Below, in pieces: positions 1 to 6,063 of a stretch of DNA of 6,063 nt (its first letter is position 1; each line of letters opens with the position of its first letter). The stretch is from the NCBI GenBank assembly GCA_029213105.1, contig JARGNS010000236.1, positions 1-6,063 on the forward strand, given 5' to 3'. Source of the stretch: Planctomycetota bacterium (GTDB lineage: Bacteria; Planctomycetota; PLA2; JAEUHO01). The notes below the pieces were generated by a model that saw only the letters and a program-made list of their open reading frames with translations, made no database searches and was not told where the DNA came from. The translations under genes were made by a program, and so were the position numbers.

Positions 1-16
1 CGATCCGGGCCGCGGT

Positions 17-33
17 GGGCGAGAATCACGCCC
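17..33 (+). promoter_or_regulatory. Small hairpin directly upstream of the metH start
   Basis: GGGCG (17-21) and CGCCC (29-33) form a perfect 5-bp stem with a 7-base loop, ending one base before the TTG start codon. The G-rich left arm is also the nearest purine-rich stretch that could serve as a ribosome binding site. The hairpin could therefore affect initiation, or be the 3' end of a longer leader such as a SAM, SAH or cobalamin riboswitch, which are known upstream of methionine genes. Only 34 bases of leader are present, so no riboswitch class can be recognised. Short GC stems also arise by chance at this base composition. Confidence 0.25.
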
Positions 34-34
34 C

Positions 35-3000
35 TTGACGCTCTCCACCGGACCCCGCACCGATGTTCGCCAGGCGCTCGAGGAGATCCTCGCGCAGCGC
101 ATCCTCGTGTTCGATGGGGCGATGGGCACGATGGTGCAGCAGGCGGGTCTCACGGAGGCCCAGTTCCGCGGCGCGCGCCTGGCCGACCACCCCCAGGACC
201 TGCAGGGCAACAACGACATCCTGGTCCTCACGCGCCCGGAGGTGATCCGCGGCGTCCACGACGCCTTCCTCGAGGCGGGCGCGGATGTGGTGGAAACCGA
301 CACGTTCACCGCCACCAGCATCGGGCAGGCCGACTACGGCACCGAGGCCCTCGCCTACGAGATGAACCGCGAGGCCGCGCTCATCGCGCGCGCCGCCTGC
401 GACGCGTGGTCTGCCAAGACGCCCGAGAAGCCGCGCTTCGTGGCGGGCGCGATCGGGCCGACGAACAAGACGCTCTCGATCTCGCCGCGGGTCGAGGACC
501 CGGCATTTCGCGATGTGACCTTCGAGGACGTGCGCGCGTCGTACGTCGAGCAGGTCCGCGGCTTGATCGATGGCGGGGCCGACCTGCTCGTGGTGGAGAC
601 GATCTTCGACACGCTCAATGCGAAGGCCGCGCTGTGCGCCATCGACGATGTGCAGCGGGAACTCGGTGTCGAGCTTCCGCTGGTCATCTCGGTCACCGTC
701 ACGGACAAGAGCGGCCGTACGCTCTCCGGGCAGACGATCGAGGCGTTCTGGATCTCCATCGAGCACGCGCGGCCGCTGATCGTCGGCGTGAACTGCGCGC
801 TCGGTGCCGAGGAAATGCGTCCGCACCTGGCCGACCTGGCCGCGATCGCCGGAACCTACGTCAGCTGCTACCCGAATGCCGGCTTGCCCAACGCCTTCGG
901 GGAGTACGACGAGCTGCCCGCCCGCACGGCCGAGTTGCTCGGCGAGTTCGCAACGAGCGGCCTCGTCAACGTGGTGGGGGGCTGCTGCGGCACGACCCCC
1001 GCTCACGTACGCGCGGTCGCAGAGGCCGTGGCCGGCATCCCTCCGCGTGTCCTGCCGCCGGCAGGCGCCGCGCACGCACGCTTCAGCGGCCTCGAGCCCT
1101 TGGAGATCCGCCCCGAGAGCAACTTCATCATGGTGGGGGAGCGCACCAACGTCACCGGCTCGCGGCGGTTCATGCGGCTCGTGAAGGACGGGGACTTCAC
1201 GACGGCCCTGGACGTCGCCCTGCAGCAGGTGCGCGGCGGCGCCAACGTCATCGACGTGAACATGGATGAAGGCCTGCTCGACTCCGAGCAGGCCATGACG
1301 ACCTTCCTCAACCTCGTCGCGACAGAGCCCGAGGCCGCGCGCGTGCCGATCATGATCGACACGTCGAAGTGGTCGGTGATCGAGGCCGGCCTGCGCTGCG
1401 TGCAGGGCAAGGCCATCGTCAACTCGATCAGCCTGAAGGAGGGCGAGGCCGACTTCCTCGAGAAGGCCCGCCTCGTACGGCGCTACGGCGCCGCCGTGGT
1501 CGTCATGGCGTTCGACGAAGAGGGCCAGGCCGCATGCGCCGAGCGCAAGGTCGCCATCGTCGAGCGCGCCTACACCTTGCTCACCGGGCGTGCCGGCTTC
1601 GCGCCGAGCGACATCATCTTCGATCCGAACATCCTCGCAGTCGCCACCGGCATCGAGGAACACGACACCTACGCCATGGCCTTCATCGAAGCCACGGCGG
1701 AGATCAAGCGGCGCTGCCCCGGCGCGCTGATCAGCGGTGGCGTGAGCAATCTGTCGTTCAGCTTCCGAGGGAACGACGTCGTGCGCGAGGCCATGCACGC
1801 GGCCTTCCTCTATCACGCGATTCGTGCCGGCATGGACATGGGCATCGTGAATGCCGGCCAGCTCGCCATCTACGAGGACATCACGCCCGAGTTGCTCACG
1901 CATGTCGAGGACGTGATCTTCTGCCGGCGTGAGGACGCCACCGAGCGCCTCGTGAGCTTCGCCGACGGCGTACGGGGCAGCGGCACCAAGCGCGTCGTCG
2001 ACCTGGCTTGGCGCGAGGAGGGTGTGGCGGAGCGCCTCAAACACGCCCTCGTGCACGGCAACGTGGACTTCATCGAGGAGGACACCGAGGAGGCGCGGCA
2101 ACACCATGAGCGCCCGCTGGACGTCATCGAAGGGCCGTTGATGGACGGCATGAAGATCGTCGGCGACCTCTTCGGCGCCGGGAAGATGTTCCTGCCGCAG
2201 GTCGTGAAGAGTGCGCGCGTCATGAAGCGTGCCGTCGCGTGGCTCGAGCCCTACATGGACGCCGAGAAGGACGGCACGGTGAAGAGTCAGGGCAAGGTCG
2301 TGCTCGCCACCGTGAAGGGCGATGTCCACGACATCGGAAAGAACATCGTCGGTGTCGTGCTTGGCTGCAACGGCTACGAAGTCCTGGATCTCGGGGTCAT
2401 GGTCGCTTGCGAGCAGATCCTCGAGACGGCCCTGGCGGAGTCGGCCGACGCCATTGGCCTCTCCGGCCTCATCACGCCGTCCCTCGACGAGATGGTCCAT
2501 GTCGCGAGCGAGATGCAGCGGCGCGGCATGGATCTTCCGCTGCTCATCGGCGGGGCCACGACGAGCACGCAGCACACCGCGGTGAAGATCGCCCCGGCCT
2601 ACGAGCGCGAGACGGTGCATGTGCTCGATGCCTCCCGCGTCATCGGCGCCGTCTCGGACCTGCTTGACGACGAGCGCCGCGTCACCTTCGACACGGAGAA
2701 CCGGGCCCGGCAGGAGAAGCTGCGCGCCCAGTTCAAGCGCGGCCGCGGCCGGCCGTTGCTCTCCTTCGAGGAGGCCGTGGCCAATCGCACGGCCATCGAG
2801 TGGAAGCAGGAGGACCTGCCGACGCCGGCGTTCCTGGGCGTGCGCACGGTCGAGGATGTCTCCCTCGAGGCGTTGCGCGGCTGGATCGACTGGACGTTCT
2901 TCTTCTCGGCTTGGGAGCTGAAGGGCCGCTACCCGGCGATCCTCCAGCACCCCGAGAAGGGGCTCGAGGCCCGCAAGCTGCTCGACGACGCGAACGAGAT

Positions 3001-3733
3001 GCTCGACGAGTTCGTGCGCGAGGGCACGCTGCAGGCCCGGGGCCTGTACGGCTTCTGGCGTGCCCACGCGGACGGCGAGGACCTCGTCCTCCTCGATCCG
3101 GCGGATGCCGAGCGTGAGCTCGCGCGCTTCCCGATGCTGCGCAGCCAGCATCCGAGCGAGCGCGGGGGGCCCAACCCCTCGCTCGTGGACTTTGTCGCGC
3201 CGCGCGACACCGGCCTCGCAGATCACGTCGGTGCCTTTGCCGTCACGGCAGGCCTCGGCGCCGAGGCCCTCGTGGCGCGTTACGAGGCCGAGCACGACGA
3301 CTACAAGGCCATCCTGGTGAAGTCGTTGGCCGACCGGCTCGCGGAGGCCTTCGCCGAGTTGCTGCACGCGCGGGCGCGCCAGGCGTGGGGCTACGAAGCC
3401 GCGGGCGAGGTGGCCCACGACGACATGCTGCGCGAGCGCTTCCGGGGGATCCGACCGGCCTTCGGCTATCCGGCGTGTCCGGACCACAGCGAGAAGCCGC
3501 GGCTCTTCGACCTCCTGGGCGCACGCGGCCTCGGCATGGACCTCACGGAGCACCATGCGATGACCCCGGCGGCCAGCGTGAGCGGGATGTACTTCGCCCA
3601 TCCCAAGGCGCGCTACTTCGCCGTCGGCCGCCTGGGCGAGGGGCAGGTGGCCGACTACGCCCTCCGCAAGGGCATGGAGGTCGCGGCGGTCGAGCGCTGG
3701 CTCTCCTCCAACCTGGCCTACGACCCGGCCTGA
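35..3733 (+). CDS. metH: Cobalamin-dependent methionine synthase (5-methyltetrahydrofolate--homocysteine methyltransferase), full length
   Basis: This cytoplasmic enzyme moves a methyl group from 5-methyltetrahydrofolate via cob(I)alamin to homocysteine, giving methionine and tetrahydrofolate. The 1232 residues match the usual length (E. coli MetH, about 1227). Four modules are visible. The homocysteine-binding barrel (about 20-335) has DGAMGTM at 27-33 and the zinc ligands Cys254 (VNCALG) and Cys317/Cys318 (GGCCGTTP). The pterin-binding barrel (about 355-620) has NFIMVGERTNVTGS at 363-376 and DVNMD at 407-411. The cap and B12 domains (about 650-890) have the D-x-H-x-x-G motif at 763-768, with His765 as cobalt ligand. 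The AdoMet reactivation domain (about 900-1232) has Asp952 and R-x-x-x-G-Y at 1140-1145. No key residue is missing. The start is TTG; the frame is open to the window edge, but an in-frame TCA at 26-28, a codon absent from the gene itself, suggests coding begins near 35. No convincing Shine-Dalgarno is seen. Confidence 0.98.
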   Translation: MTLSTGPRTDVRQALEEILAQRILVFDGAMGTMVQQAGLTEAQFRGARLADHPQDLQGNNDILVLTRPEVIRGVHDAFLEAGADVVETDTFTATSIGQADYGTEALAYEMNREAALIARAACDAWSAKTPEKPRFVAGAIGPTNKTLSISPRVEDPAFRDVTFEDVRASYVEQVRGLIDGGADLLVVETIFDTLNAKAALCAIDDVQRELGVELPLVISVTVTDKSGRTLSGQTIEAFWISIEHARPLIVGVNCALGAEEMRPHLADLAAIAGTYVSCYPNAGLPNAFGEYDELPARTAELLGEFATSGLVNVVGGCCGTTPAHVRAVAEAVAGIPPRVLPPAGAAHARFSGLEPLEIRPESNFIMVGERTNVTGSRRFMRLVKDGDFTTALDVALQQVRGGANVIDVNMDEGLLDSEQAMTTFLNLVATEPEAARVPIMIDTSKWSVIEAGLRCVQGKAIVNSISLKEGEADFLEKARLVRRYGAAVVVMAFDEEGQAACAERKVAIVERAYTLLTGRAGFAPSDIIFDPNILAVATGIEEHDTYAMAFIEATAEIKRRCPGALISGGVSNLSFSFRGNDVVREAMHAAFLYHAIRAGMDMGIVNAGQLAIYEDITPELLTHVEDVIFCRREDATERLVSFADGVRGSGTKRVVDLAWREEGVAERLKHALVHGNVDFIEEDTEEARQHHERPLDVIEGPLMDGMKIVGDLFGAGKMFLPQVVKSARVMKRAVAWLEPYMDAEKDGTVKSQGKVVLATVKGDVHDIGKNIVGVVLGCNGYEVLDLGVMVACEQILETALAESADAIGLSGLITPSLDEMVHVASEMQRRGMDLPLLIGGATTSTQHTAVKIAPAYERETVHVLDASRVIGAVSDLLDDERRVTFDTENRARQEKLRAQFKRGRGRPLLSFEEAVANRTAIEWKQEDLPTPAFLGVRTVEDVSLEALRGWIDWTFFFSAWELKGRYPAILQHPEKGLEARKLLDDANEMLDEFVREGTLQARGLYGFWRAHADGEDLVLLDPADAERELARFPMLRSQHPSERGGPNPSLVDFVAPRDTGLADHVGAFAVTAGLGAEALVARYEAEHDDYKAILVKSLADRLAEAFAELLHARARQAWGYEAAGEVAHDDMLRERFRGIRPAFGYPACPDHSEKPRLFDLLGARGLGMDLTEHHAMTPAASVSGMYFAHPKARYFAVGRLGEGQVADYALRKGMEVAAVERWLSSNLAYDPA

Positions 3734-3760
3734 GCCCCCACGGCGGACGAAGGTCCCCGC

Positions 3761-3946
3761 TTGTCCAGGGCACTCAGAGTTGCCAGTGAGCGTCCCGAAC
3801 GTGCGCTGGGCATGCGCCAGAGGCCAGGGAAGGCAACGGACGCCATCCTCTTGCATGGCTTGGACCTGGCTCTTGCACAGTCCTTGCCAACGCCAGGCGC
3901 TCGAGTGCGTCCAGTAGGGGCGGGCGAAGAGGAGGCCCTCCCATGA
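3761..3946 (+). CDS. Doubtful 61-residue small ORF overlapping the next gene by ATGA
   Basis: A TTG-initiated frame encodes 61 residues rich in Arg, Ala, Glu and Leu, with no recognisable domain, signal peptide or membrane segment. A GAAGG at 3749-3753 lies seven bases before the TTG and could be a ribosome binding site. The frame ends in TGA at 3944-3946, sharing four bases (ATGA) with the ATG of the secreted-protein gene, an arrangement typical of translational coupling. Against it: it starts with TTG, its codon use is not clearly biased, and the downstream gene has its own strong Shine-Dalgarno inside this ORF. A chance open frame in GC-rich DNA is more likely. Confidence 0.15.
   Translation: MSRALRVASERPERALGMRQRPGKATDAILLHGLDLALAQSLPTPGARVRPVGAGEEEALP
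3848..3877 (+). repeat. Direct repeat CTCTTGCA, 22-base period
   Basis: The octamer CTCTTGCA occurs at 3848-3855 and again at 3870-3877, so the copies sit about two DNA helical turns apart on the same face. A diverged form, CCTTGCC, follows at 3882-3888. The block lies 66 to 95 bases upstream of the secreted-protein start. Same-face direct repeats at this position could be an activator or repressor site, but the copies are short and no regulator is encoded in the window. Confidence 0.3.
3930..3935 (+). promoter_or_regulatory. Strong Shine-Dalgarno for the secreted-protein gene
   Basis: AGGAGG lies seven bases before the ATG at 3943. It is the only near-consensus ribosome binding site in the window and fixes the start of the downstream gene. 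The contrast with the two other genes, which have non-ATG starts and no clear site, is notable. Confidence 0.75.
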
Positions 3947-4758
3947 AGCGCAACGAAGCCCGAGTGCAGATGCTGGCCCTCGCCCTGATGGCCGTCTTCG
4001 CCGTCCTCTGCCTGGACCTCGAGCCCGTCCAGGCCGTCATCCACGACTACGGCCTGGGCTCGGACGATGCCGTGGCCGAGGCGGAGCCTGCCCCGGCCAT
4101 GCGCAGCCTGGAGGGGCCGAGTCTGGCCGTCGGTGGCGAGGCCCCGGCCGCACCCGCATCGTCGTGCTGCCCGCGCCCCGAGGTCATCGCCGTGCCGACG
4201 AGCACCCCGCGGCCCGCGACGAAGGGGGCCAAGTGGCTGGCGGCTCCGCAGGCGATGCTCCACAAGCAGCCCCTCATCACAAGCATGTTCCCCGTGGAGG
4301 CCAAGCGCTGGAGCAGCCTCGAGGCCGCGGCCCACGATCTCGAGTTGTCCGCCGCCCAGCGTGTCTCGTGGGGCCGCACCATCGAGGACGCCCGCCGGGA
4401 CATGGACGACCTCCGCCACGTGCCCACTGCGGAGGGTGCCTCGTGGCATGACGTCGTGGCGGCAGCCCGTCCGCAGCACGCCGGCGACCCCTCCGGCACC
4501 CTGGGCCTCGGCCAGGCCATGGCCACGTTCTTCACCAGCGAGCTGAATGGCGGCGAGACGTTCGCCACGGCACGCCATCGGATCCTGACGAGCTACAAGG
4601 ACCGCCTGCGTGCGGACCTCCAGCCCGCGCAGGTCGAGACCTTCCAGGCCTACGACGTGGAGCCCCTGCTCGAAGGTGCCCAGGTCGTGGTGGTGGCGCC
4701 GCTGCGCCTCGGGGTCACGCACGGGCGGTTGGTGCGCATCCTCCGGCGCAAGGCCTAG
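3943..4758 (+). CDS. Predicted secreted or membrane-anchored protein with a helical, Spy/CpxP-like domain; function unknown
   Basis: I do not recognise this 271-residue protein as a named family. The N-terminus (MKRNEAR, then a hydrophobic run at about 9-24) looks like a signal peptide with a possible signal peptidase I site after Ala31 (V-Q-A), or an uncleaved anchor. Cys23 is not in a lipobox. Residues 40-105 are Ala/Pro/Gly-rich and probably disordered, with a Cys75-Cys76 pair. Residues 119-245 look largely helical and carry two similar motifs, LSAAQ at 135-139 and LQPAQ at 226-230, each followed by a predicted helix. Paired L-T-x-x-Q-type motifs are known in the Spy/CpxP group of periplasmic chaperones and stress proteins, so an envelope role is a reasonable inference, but the match is loose. 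Start: ATG with AGGAGG seven bases upstream. The next gene follows after 90 bases on the same strand and also looks like an envelope protein. Confidence 0.85.
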   Translation: MKRNEARVQMLALALMAVFAVLCLDLEPVQAVIHDYGLGSDDAVAEAEPAPAMRSLEGPSLAVGGEAPAAPASSCCPRPEVIAVPTSTPRPATKGAKWLAAPQAMLHKQPLITSMFPVEAKRWSSLEAAAHDLELSAAQRVSWGRTIEDARRDMDDLRHVPTAEGASWHDVVAAARPQHAGDPSGTLGLGQAMATFFTSELNGGETFATARHRILTSYKDRLRADLQPAQVETFQAYDVEPLLEGAQVVVVAPLRLGVTHGRLVRILRRKA

Positions 4759-4769
4759 GCGCGAGCGCC
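4758..4769 (+). other. Short hairpin at the stop of the secreted-protein gene
   Basis: GGCG (4758-4761) pairs with CGCC (4766-4769) around a CGAG loop, beginning at the last base of the TAG stop codon. It could slow 3' exonuclease decay or weakly attenuate transcription. There is no following T-tract, so it does not qualify as a standard intrinsic terminator, and read-through into the next gene is plausible. Confidence 0.2.
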
Positions 4770-4834
4770 ATGCGCGCGGGCATGAGCAGAACGTGACACG
4801 CGGCGGGATGATCCTTGGTATGGCCGGGCCTGCA

Positions 4835-4858
4835 CGCACGCTCTAGGCGTGCGACGCC
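4835..4858 (+). promoter_or_regulatory. Two mutually exclusive hairpins covering the start codon of the lipoprotein gene
   Basis: CGCACGC (4835-4841) pairs perfectly with GCGTGCG (4847-4853) across a TCTAG loop. Alternatively GGCGT (4846-4850) pairs with ACGCC (4854-4858) across a GCG loop. Both use the same bases and both bury all or part of the GTG start codon at 4849-4851. This resembles a translational switch, but no ligand, partner RNA or anti-structure can be identified. With no Shine-Dalgarno present, how ribosomes load here is unclear. Confidence 0.35.
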
Positions 4859-5997
4859 TCCGCCTCCTTCCCCTGCTTCTCGCGACGGCCCTGCTCGTCG
4901 GCTGCCAGATCTCGGCGCCGCGCGCGCAGACCGGGCCCGAGGCCATGCCTGGGCCGGGTTCCATCGCCTACGAGCCCGGTGCGCGCCCGCCGCCGCCGGA
5001 GGGTTGGACGACACCGCAGGGCGCGGAGGCGGGACGTCTCGAGGGCGGCGCCACGGTCCGCATCCTCGGGCTCACGCTCGAAGTGCCGGCTTCCGTCATC
5101 GCGATGACCGAGGCGAGCGCCGACGATCGGGTGGGGGACGCCCTGGAGCGTCGTACGCGCGTGAGCTCCCTCTACGGAGGCCCGCCCGAGTTCATCGTGA
5201 CGTACCGGTCGGTGTACCAGTGGGGGACCGACCTCGATGGCGGCGGAGGCGTAGCCCCGGACCTCTGGACGAACCTGTTCCGCGTGAGCTACGAGCAGCC
5301 GCTGCCCGTGTTCGGTCGACTGGGCGTCTACGGCTTGTACCGCAACCGCCGGTACGAGTTCGAGGGCCCCAACGCCTTCATCGCAGGCACGGACGACCCC
5401 TGGGGCTCCGTCCACCAGCTCGCCGTGGGCGCGAACCTCTTCCAGCCCGTGCACGAGCGCTTCGCGGTGTTCGTGGCCACGGACTTCCGCTGGCATGTCG
5501 AGGACGGCCAGAGCTTCAGCAAGGGCGCCTCCTGGGCCGTGACCCTGGGCGGGGGCTATCGCGTCTCGGAGAAGCTCGACCTGGGCGCGGGCATCATCGT
5601 GCAGGACACCTTCGGCGACGAGGTGTTCGTCCTCGGGGGGCCCCAGTTCGACTGGCGCCCCAACAGGACCTGGCGCTTCGTGCTGTCGGGCACGGAACTG
5701 GACATCCAGTGCAACATCAACCGCAGCTGGCAGCTGGGCGCCGGCGGCGGCTTCATCGGGCACCGGTTCCGGCTGGATGACGAGGGCCCGGGCGCCAACT
5801 ACATCGCCTCGGAGAGCCGCTTCCCGGTCTACCTGCAGGCGCGCTACCGGGGCATCGACGACCTGGACATGACCTTGCGGGTCGGCACGGACATCACGCG
5901 CGAGTTCCGAATCCAGGACTCCGGTGGCAATACGCTGCGGACATTCGAGTCGGACCCGTCGCCGTTCGTGAGCTTCCGGGCCATCCTGCGGTTCTGA
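4849..5997 (+). CDS. Predicted lipoprotein with an outer-membrane beta-barrel-like domain, possibly DUF6268-like
   Basis: This 382-residue protein has a lipoprotein-type signal peptide: Arg2, Arg3 and Arg5, a Leu-rich core at 6-17, and lipobox LVGC ending at Cys19. Gln at +2 would favour the outer membrane under the E. coli sorting rule. A Pro/Gly-rich linker spans about 28-55. Residues 75-382 alternate polar and hydrophobic positions with many aromatic and Gly residues (for example 157-170, 205-216, 243-252, 326-334), as in transmembrane beta-strands. The C-terminus FRAILRF ends in Phe, the usual signal for barrel insertion by BamA. The length and pattern recall the DUF6268 family of uncharacterised barrels; I am unsure of that assignment and no function is implied. 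The GTG start is chosen because it yields a complete signal peptide and no other in-frame start lies between it and the upstream stop at 4783-4785. There is no Shine-Dalgarno. An in-frame CTA at 4843-4845, a codon absent from the gene, also suggests coding begins here. Confidence 0.88.
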   Translation: MRRLRLLPLLLATALLVGCQISAPRAQTGPEAMPGPGSIAYEPGARPPPPEGWTTPQGAEAGRLEGGATVRILGLTLEVPASVIAMTEASADDRVGDALERRTRVSSLYGGPPEFIVTYRSVYQWGTDLDGGGGVAPDLWTNLFRVSYEQPLPVFGRLGVYGLYRNRRYEFEGPNAFIAGTDDPWGSVHQLAVGANLFQPVHERFAVFVATDFRWHVEDGQSFSKGASWAVTLGGGYRVSEKLDLGAGIIVQDTFGDEVFVLGGPQFDWRPNRTWRFVLSGTELDIQCNINRSWQLGAGGGFIGHRFRLDDEGPGANYIASESRFPVYLQARYRGIDDLDMTLRVGTDITREFRIQDSGGNTLRTFESDPSPFVSFRAILRF

Positions 5998-6011
5998 CCG
6001 CCCTGATGGGG

Positions 6012-6017
6012 TAGGAT
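6012..6017 (+). promoter_or_regulatory. Candidate -10 element for the downstream tRNA
   Basis: TAGGAT matches four of six bases of the sigma-70 -10 consensus and lies in the least GC-rich patch of the gap after the lipoprotein gene. It would place transcription start near 6024, about ten bases before the tRNA. The following bases are GC-rich, as in the discriminators of stringently controlled tRNA promoters. No good -35 hexamer is visible at 16-18 bases upstream, where the lipoprotein gene ends. Confidence 0.25.
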
Positions 6018-6029
6018 TTCGCCGCACTG

Positions 6030-6041
6030 CTCCGGCCGGAG
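6030..6041. repeat. Perfect 12-base palindrome across the tRNA 5' end
   Basis: CTCCGGCCGGAG reads the same on both strands and spans the junction between the tRNA leader and its acceptor stem. Its left part, CTCCGGC at 6030-6036, equals the sequence expected for the 3' strand of the acceptor stem, which lies beyond the window. In the precursor RNA the leader could compete for the acceptor 5' strand. Confidence 0.7.
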
Positions 6042-6063
6042 TGGCGGAATGGCATACGCAGAG
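6035..6063 (+). tRNA. tRNA-Leu, 5' part only (cut by the window end)
   Basis: The sequence reads as the first 29 bases of a bacterial tRNA-Leu. The acceptor 5' strand is GCCGGAG (6035-6041), followed by T8 and G9 at 6042-6043. The D-arm has a GCG/CGC stem (6044-6046 and 6057-6059) with loop GAATGGCATA containing the conserved GG. A26 and the beginning of the anticodon stem (GAG) follow. The phrase GTGGCGGAATGGCA with a 3-bp D-stem is characteristic of leucine tRNAs. The anticodon, long variable arm and 3' end lie outside the window, so the isoacceptor cannot be named. The gene starts 37 bases after the lipoprotein stop codon with no clear terminator between them. Confidence 0.87.

Larger units (their letters stand above)
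3734..3942. other. Intergenic region between metH and the secreted-protein gene
   Basis: These 209 bases are about 65% G+C over 3771-3900, slightly below the flanking genes, as expected of non-coding DNA. They contain a direct repeat of CTCTTGCA and a possible small ORF (both listed separately) and a weak 4-bp hairpin (GGAC 3745-3748 with GTCC 3753-3756) without a T-tract. I found no confident sigma-70 promoter and no strong intrinsic terminator. The distance from metH suggests the next gene has its own promoter, probably inside this stretch. Confidence 0.6.

Noticed and set aside
406..1269. Long + strand frames inside metH in other phases (for example 406-1269 and 1369-1932)
   Set aside because: They are Arg/Ala-rich out-of-frame readings of a conserved enzyme gene, typical of high GC content, with no domain signature.
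3742..3760. Possible metH terminator hairpin (GGAC/GTCC with GAAG loop)
   Set aside because: The stem is only four base pairs with a bulge outside it, and no T-tract follows.
26..3856. A 1276-codon open frame on the - strand opposite metH
   Set aside because: Its codons are exact reverse complements of the metH codons, so it stays open only because metH avoids TTA, CTA and TCA. The translation is rich in Arg, His, Val and Asp with no recognisable domain, whereas the + strand gives a complete MetH.
3856..3871. Sigma-54-like promoter, with TGGC near -24 and TGGCT near -12 at the expected spacing
   Set aside because: The GG and GC doublets are ten bases apart as required, but the flanking bases fit poorly and no activator or other sigma-54 context is visible. 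Chance is likely in GC-rich DNA.
3718..6027. Long - strand frames opposite the secreted-protein and lipoprotein genes (373 and 394 codons)
   Set aside because: They share codon phase with the + strand genes in the same mirrored way as opposite metH. The + strand versions have signal peptides and, for the first, a strong Shine-Dalgarno.

Overview
The window looks like an ordinary chromosomal segment from a GC-rich Gram-negative (diderm) bacterium. By eye it is roughly 70% G+C, with mostly G or C at third codon positions. The diderm call rests on gene 3, which combines a lipobox signal peptide with an outer-membrane-barrel-like sequence ending in Phe. The phylum cannot be fixed from this sequence. 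Planctomycetota, Myxococcota or a similar GC-rich lineage would fit, and this is inference only.

Layout, with everything on the + strand. (1) 35-3733 is a full-length cobalamin-dependent methionine synthase, metH, with all four modules and every diagnostic motif intact. (2) 3734-3942 is a 209-base intergenic region, slightly poorer in GC, with a short direct repeat and a possible small ORF touching the next start codon. (3) 3943-4758 is an unrecognised secreted protein with a signal peptide, an Ala/Pro-rich linker and a helical domain carrying two L-x-x-x-Q motifs, reminiscent of Spy/CpxP-type periplasmic proteins. (4) 4759-4848 is a 90-base gap whose end can form two mutually exclusive hairpins over the next start codon. 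(5) 4849-5997 is a predicted lipoprotein or outer-membrane beta-barrel protein. (6) 6035-6063 is the 5' part of a tRNA-Leu gene cut off by the window edge, with a possible promoter -10 element upstream.

MetH makes methionine from homocysteine and 5-methyltetrahydrofolate in the cytoplasm. The two following genes look like envelope proteins with no evident link to methionine metabolism. They may be co-transcribed with each other, but nothing ties them functionally to metH. No mobile element, CRISPR array, integrase, toxin-antitoxin pair or defence gene is visible. I found no convincing new biological system. The points most worth a second look are the uncharacterised envelope pair at 3943-5997 and the structured, Shine-Dalgarno-poor starts of metH and gene 3. 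Very long antisense ORFs mirror all three genes and are explained by codon bias.
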